This document shows positions 33,067 to 34,561 of a stretch of DNA of 34,561 nt, in pieces; the first letter of the stretch is position 1; each line of letters opens with the position of its first letter. The DNA comes from Betaproteobacteria bacterium (GTDB taxonomy: Bacteria; Pseudomonadota; Gammaproteobacteria; Burkholderiales; Eutrophovitaceae). The stretch is taken from assembly GCA_020354125.1 (NCBI GenBank), contig CP070643.1:2204711-2239271 (forward strand), written 5' to 3'. Made by a program: the position numbers and the translations under genes. The notes below the pieces were generated by a model. It worked only from the letters and a program-made list of their open reading frames with translations, was not told where the DNA came from and made no database searches.

Positions 33067-33751
33067 AATCGCCGCGCGGCACCCAGGCATGGCTGGTTTC
33101 GAGCGGGTGTTGCACTCCGGGTCGTGCTAAGCCAAGTTCATACAAACGCAGGCGAATGAGGGCAAGATGTTCACGTCCCCAAAATATTTCGTCGTCAACC
33201 ACAAAGGTCGGCACACCAAACACGCCGCGCTGTTCGGCCTCGACGCGGATTCGATCGTGCAATGCACGGCCCTCACCAGCCGCCCAATCGGCGAAGCCCG
33301 TGGTGTCGACGCCGACCTCGTTGAGAACGGCCTCGATGACACTTACGTCCTCGATATCCAGCGCGCGCTTCCAGAACCGCTCGTAGACAATGTCGTTGTA
33401 CTTGCGCACGCCACCACCCGCTTTCGCCCAAAGCATGCCAATGCCCGAGACCGAAGAATCCCAGATCTTCTGCGGGCCACGTACCGTGATGCCGCGCAGA
33501 TTGGCATAGCGCCGCACGTCCATGTACGAGTATTTCACGCGTCGCCATTGGTGCTCCGTGCGGTTCTGCTCCAGAACGGTACCGTCGTCGGCAACTTTTG
33601 CGCTGCCGAGAAAATCCGGGATATCGAGCGTATACGGCAGCCAATCCAGTGTCACATCGAAGTCGCGTTCAAGCTCCCACGCCGGAGCAACCGCCAGATA
33701 GGCATACGGACTCTTGTGATCGATATAGAGTTCAATCGTTTCTGTCGTCAT
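33065..33751 (-). CDS. DsbA-family protein, 2-hydroxychromene-2-carboxylate isomerase-like
   Basis: The 228-residue protein has the thioredoxin-fold-plus-helical-insert layout of the HCCA isomerase/GST-kappa group. The active-site stretch HKSPYAYLA at 12-20 has Ser14 in place of the DsbA CxxC. The cis-Pro motif is FGVPTFVVDDEIFWG from 178. These features indicate glutathione-dependent isomerisation rather than disulfide exchange. It is cytosolic. The substrate is unknown. It lies 60 bases after the glutaredoxin fusion gene on the same strand, and a shared glutathione link is plausible. Confidence 0.87.
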   Translation of the reverse strand: MTTETIELYIDHKSPYAYLAVAPAWELERDFDVTLDWLPYTLDIPDFLGSAKVADDGTVLEQNRTEHQWRRVKYSYMDVRRYANLRGITVRGPQKIWDSSVSGIGMLWAKAGGGVRKYNDIVYERFWKRALDIEDVSVIEAVLNEVGVDTTGFADWAAGEGRALHDRIRVEAEQRGVFGVPTFVVDDEIFWGREHLALIRLRLYELGLARPGVQHPLETSHAWVPRGD

Positions 33752-33811
33752 TGCTTCTCTCTTGGTACGAGTGGCACAGACCGGTAATACTCGACTGTCG
33801 CCTGCGCTTCC

Positions 33812-34357
33812 TCAGCCATAGGTCGCTTCGAGATAGCGCACGATGTCAGCCGATTCCGGCATCCACCGCTCCTCGCCATTCGGCGATGTGATGCGCAACA
33901 CGGGAACCGTGGAGCGTCCTTGCGCTTGAACCAACTCGTCGCGGTGCTTCGAATCTGCAAAGATGTCGCGCAGTTCAACCTCCAGGCCGAGCCGATCGAT
34001 CGCCGCCCTGGCCCGCGAACAGAATGGGCAACCTTCGAAGTGATACAACACGAGCTTGTCCTTTGCAGGTGTATCGGCCGGGGCAAAATGCCCCATGAAA
34101 TGATCGGCGTAGAACGCATGCCAACTGCTCTCCGGGGCAAGCGCATCACGTTCAAAATCAGCGTTCATCAAACAATAAACGAGCTGGCTCTTGGTAAACG
34201 ACATTTGCAGCAGTTTCCCAAGCGGCTCTTGCAAATAACCGGCATACCAGATCGGCCAATCCGGATCCGCACCATCGGTTGCCAGAAACGCCGCATGGTG
34301 AGCCTTCCCGGTATCGACCATCAACGCAGAAATCTTCTTCTTCAGTTCGCCATCCAT
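33812..34357 (-). CDS. Glutaredoxin-domain protein with extra N-terminal domain
   Basis: The 181-residue protein has a C-terminal glutaredoxin/GST-N domain at about 101-181 with the active site CPFC (110-113), the cis-Pro element TVP (150-152) and a GST-like end (ESADIVRYLEATY). The first 95 residues are a separate helical domain with several aromatic residues (ADPDWPIWYAGYL, SSWHAFYADHFMGHF); I do not recognise it. The domain order unknown-Grx is the point of note. GAGGAAA lies about 8 nt before the ATG. It is likely cotranscribed with the DsbA-like gene. Confidence 0.82.
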   Translation of the reverse strand: MDGELKKKISALMVDTGKAHHAAFLATDGADPDWPIWYAGYLQEPLGKLLQMSFTKSQLVYCLMNADFERDALAPESSWHAFYADHFMGHFAPADTPAKDKLVLYHFEGCPFCSRARAAIDRLGLEVELRDIFADSKHRDELVQAQGRSTVPVLRITSPNGEERWMPESADIVRYLEATYG

Positions 34358-34370
34358 TCAGTGTTTCCTC

Positions 34371-34383
34371 GTCACTTGTCACT
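34371..34383. repeat. Two-copy GTCACT heptad
   Basis: GTCACT at 34371-34376 and 34378-34383, again with 7-base period and again between genes, just upstream of the glutaredoxin fusion. It is the third site of this heptad in the window. Confidence 0.75.
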
Positions 34384-34386
34384 CGC

Positions 34387-34561
34387 CGGCCTCCACAGGA
34401 ACTCGCAACCTTTCCTCGAATGAATACGCAGCTCGTAAACTCTGTTACATCTTCCTCGTCGAGGCCCTGCACGCCTGCAGGGGTCGCATCCCCGCAAGCG
34501 GGGCCCCTGCTCTTCCCTTCCGTCGGCCTCCACAACAAGACTCGCAAACTTTCCGCGAATG
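34387..34561. repeat. Imperfect direct repeat around a nested palindrome
   Basis: Two copies of a 36-38-base element, 34387-34422 and 34524-34561, both begin CGGCCTCCACA and end CGAATG; they differ by a 2-base indel and a few substitutions. Between them is a perfect nested hairpin: GCAGGGG (34477-34483) with CCCCTGC (34504-34510) outside, CCCCGC (34490-34495) with GCGGGG (34498-34503) inside. No gene is supported here. Confidence 0.75.

Noticed and set aside
34158..34547. Minus-strand frame over the right-edge repeats
   Set aside because: It runs through the nested palindrome and overlaps the glutaredoxin fusion in another frame; there is no family resemblance.

Overview
The window reads as chromosomal DNA of a moderately GC-rich Gram-negative bacterium, most likely a gammaproteobacterium. 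Supporting points are an AsmA-family envelope protein, an outer-membrane barrel protein ending in Arg-Phe, a type IV pilin with a sigma-54-like promoter, an SseA-type mercaptopyruvate sulfurtransferase and a bufferin-type operon. I cannot place the genus. I see no rRNA, tRNA, CRISPR array, transposase or phage gene, so this looks like host chromosome with lineage-specific genes, not an island.

Layout. 1-2702 (minus): a three-subunit molybdenum hydroxylase (FAD, 2Fe-2S and Mo subunits; the last runs off the left edge). 3048-7184: a large AsmA-family protein. 7244-8426: a membrane-anchored unknown and a small exported protein. 8639-9998: a GerW/YtfJ-DUF2953-unknown operon behind an FNR-like site. 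10177-10786: an orphan pilin with a sigma-54-like promoter. 10864-12048: three small unknowns, two of them membrane proteins. 12081-14818 (minus): a GNAT relic, a methyltransferase, SseA and an SDR oxidoreductase. 15296-16652: membrane TAXI protein 1, with a frameshift. 16675-18078 (minus): topoisomerase IB with a repeat-rich tail. 18463-19086: a membrane protein. 19124-22278 (minus): a bufferin operon followed by an ECF sigma factor and its likely anti-sigma factor. 22480-24796: a YdhR-like protein, an AraC regulator, an exported unknown and a small membrane protein, closed by a strong terminator. 25085-29989: an acyltransferase-3 protein, TAXI proteins 2 and 3, and a cupin coupled to TAXI 3. 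30082-34357 (minus): GNAT, helix-hairpin-helix protein, DUF1330, outer-membrane protein, DsbA/HCCA-isomerase-like protein and a glutaredoxin fusion. The right edge holds intergenic repeats.

Two groups stand out. First, the five-gene bufA-bufB-bufC-sigma-anti-sigma run is packed with gaps of 6, 9 and 0 nt and a 4-nt overlap. It joins a cysteine-containing exported peptide, its presumed modifying enzymes and its presumed regulator. Second, three paralogous proteins carry a TAXI solute-binding domain tethered to the inner membrane at both ends, with a conserved cytoplasmic tail and no TRAP permease in the window. All three have the same TAGAAT box exactly 9 nt before the ATG and no Shine-Dalgarno, which suggests leaderless mRNAs. 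One has a one-base insertion in a T4 run, and another is translationally coupled to a cupin.
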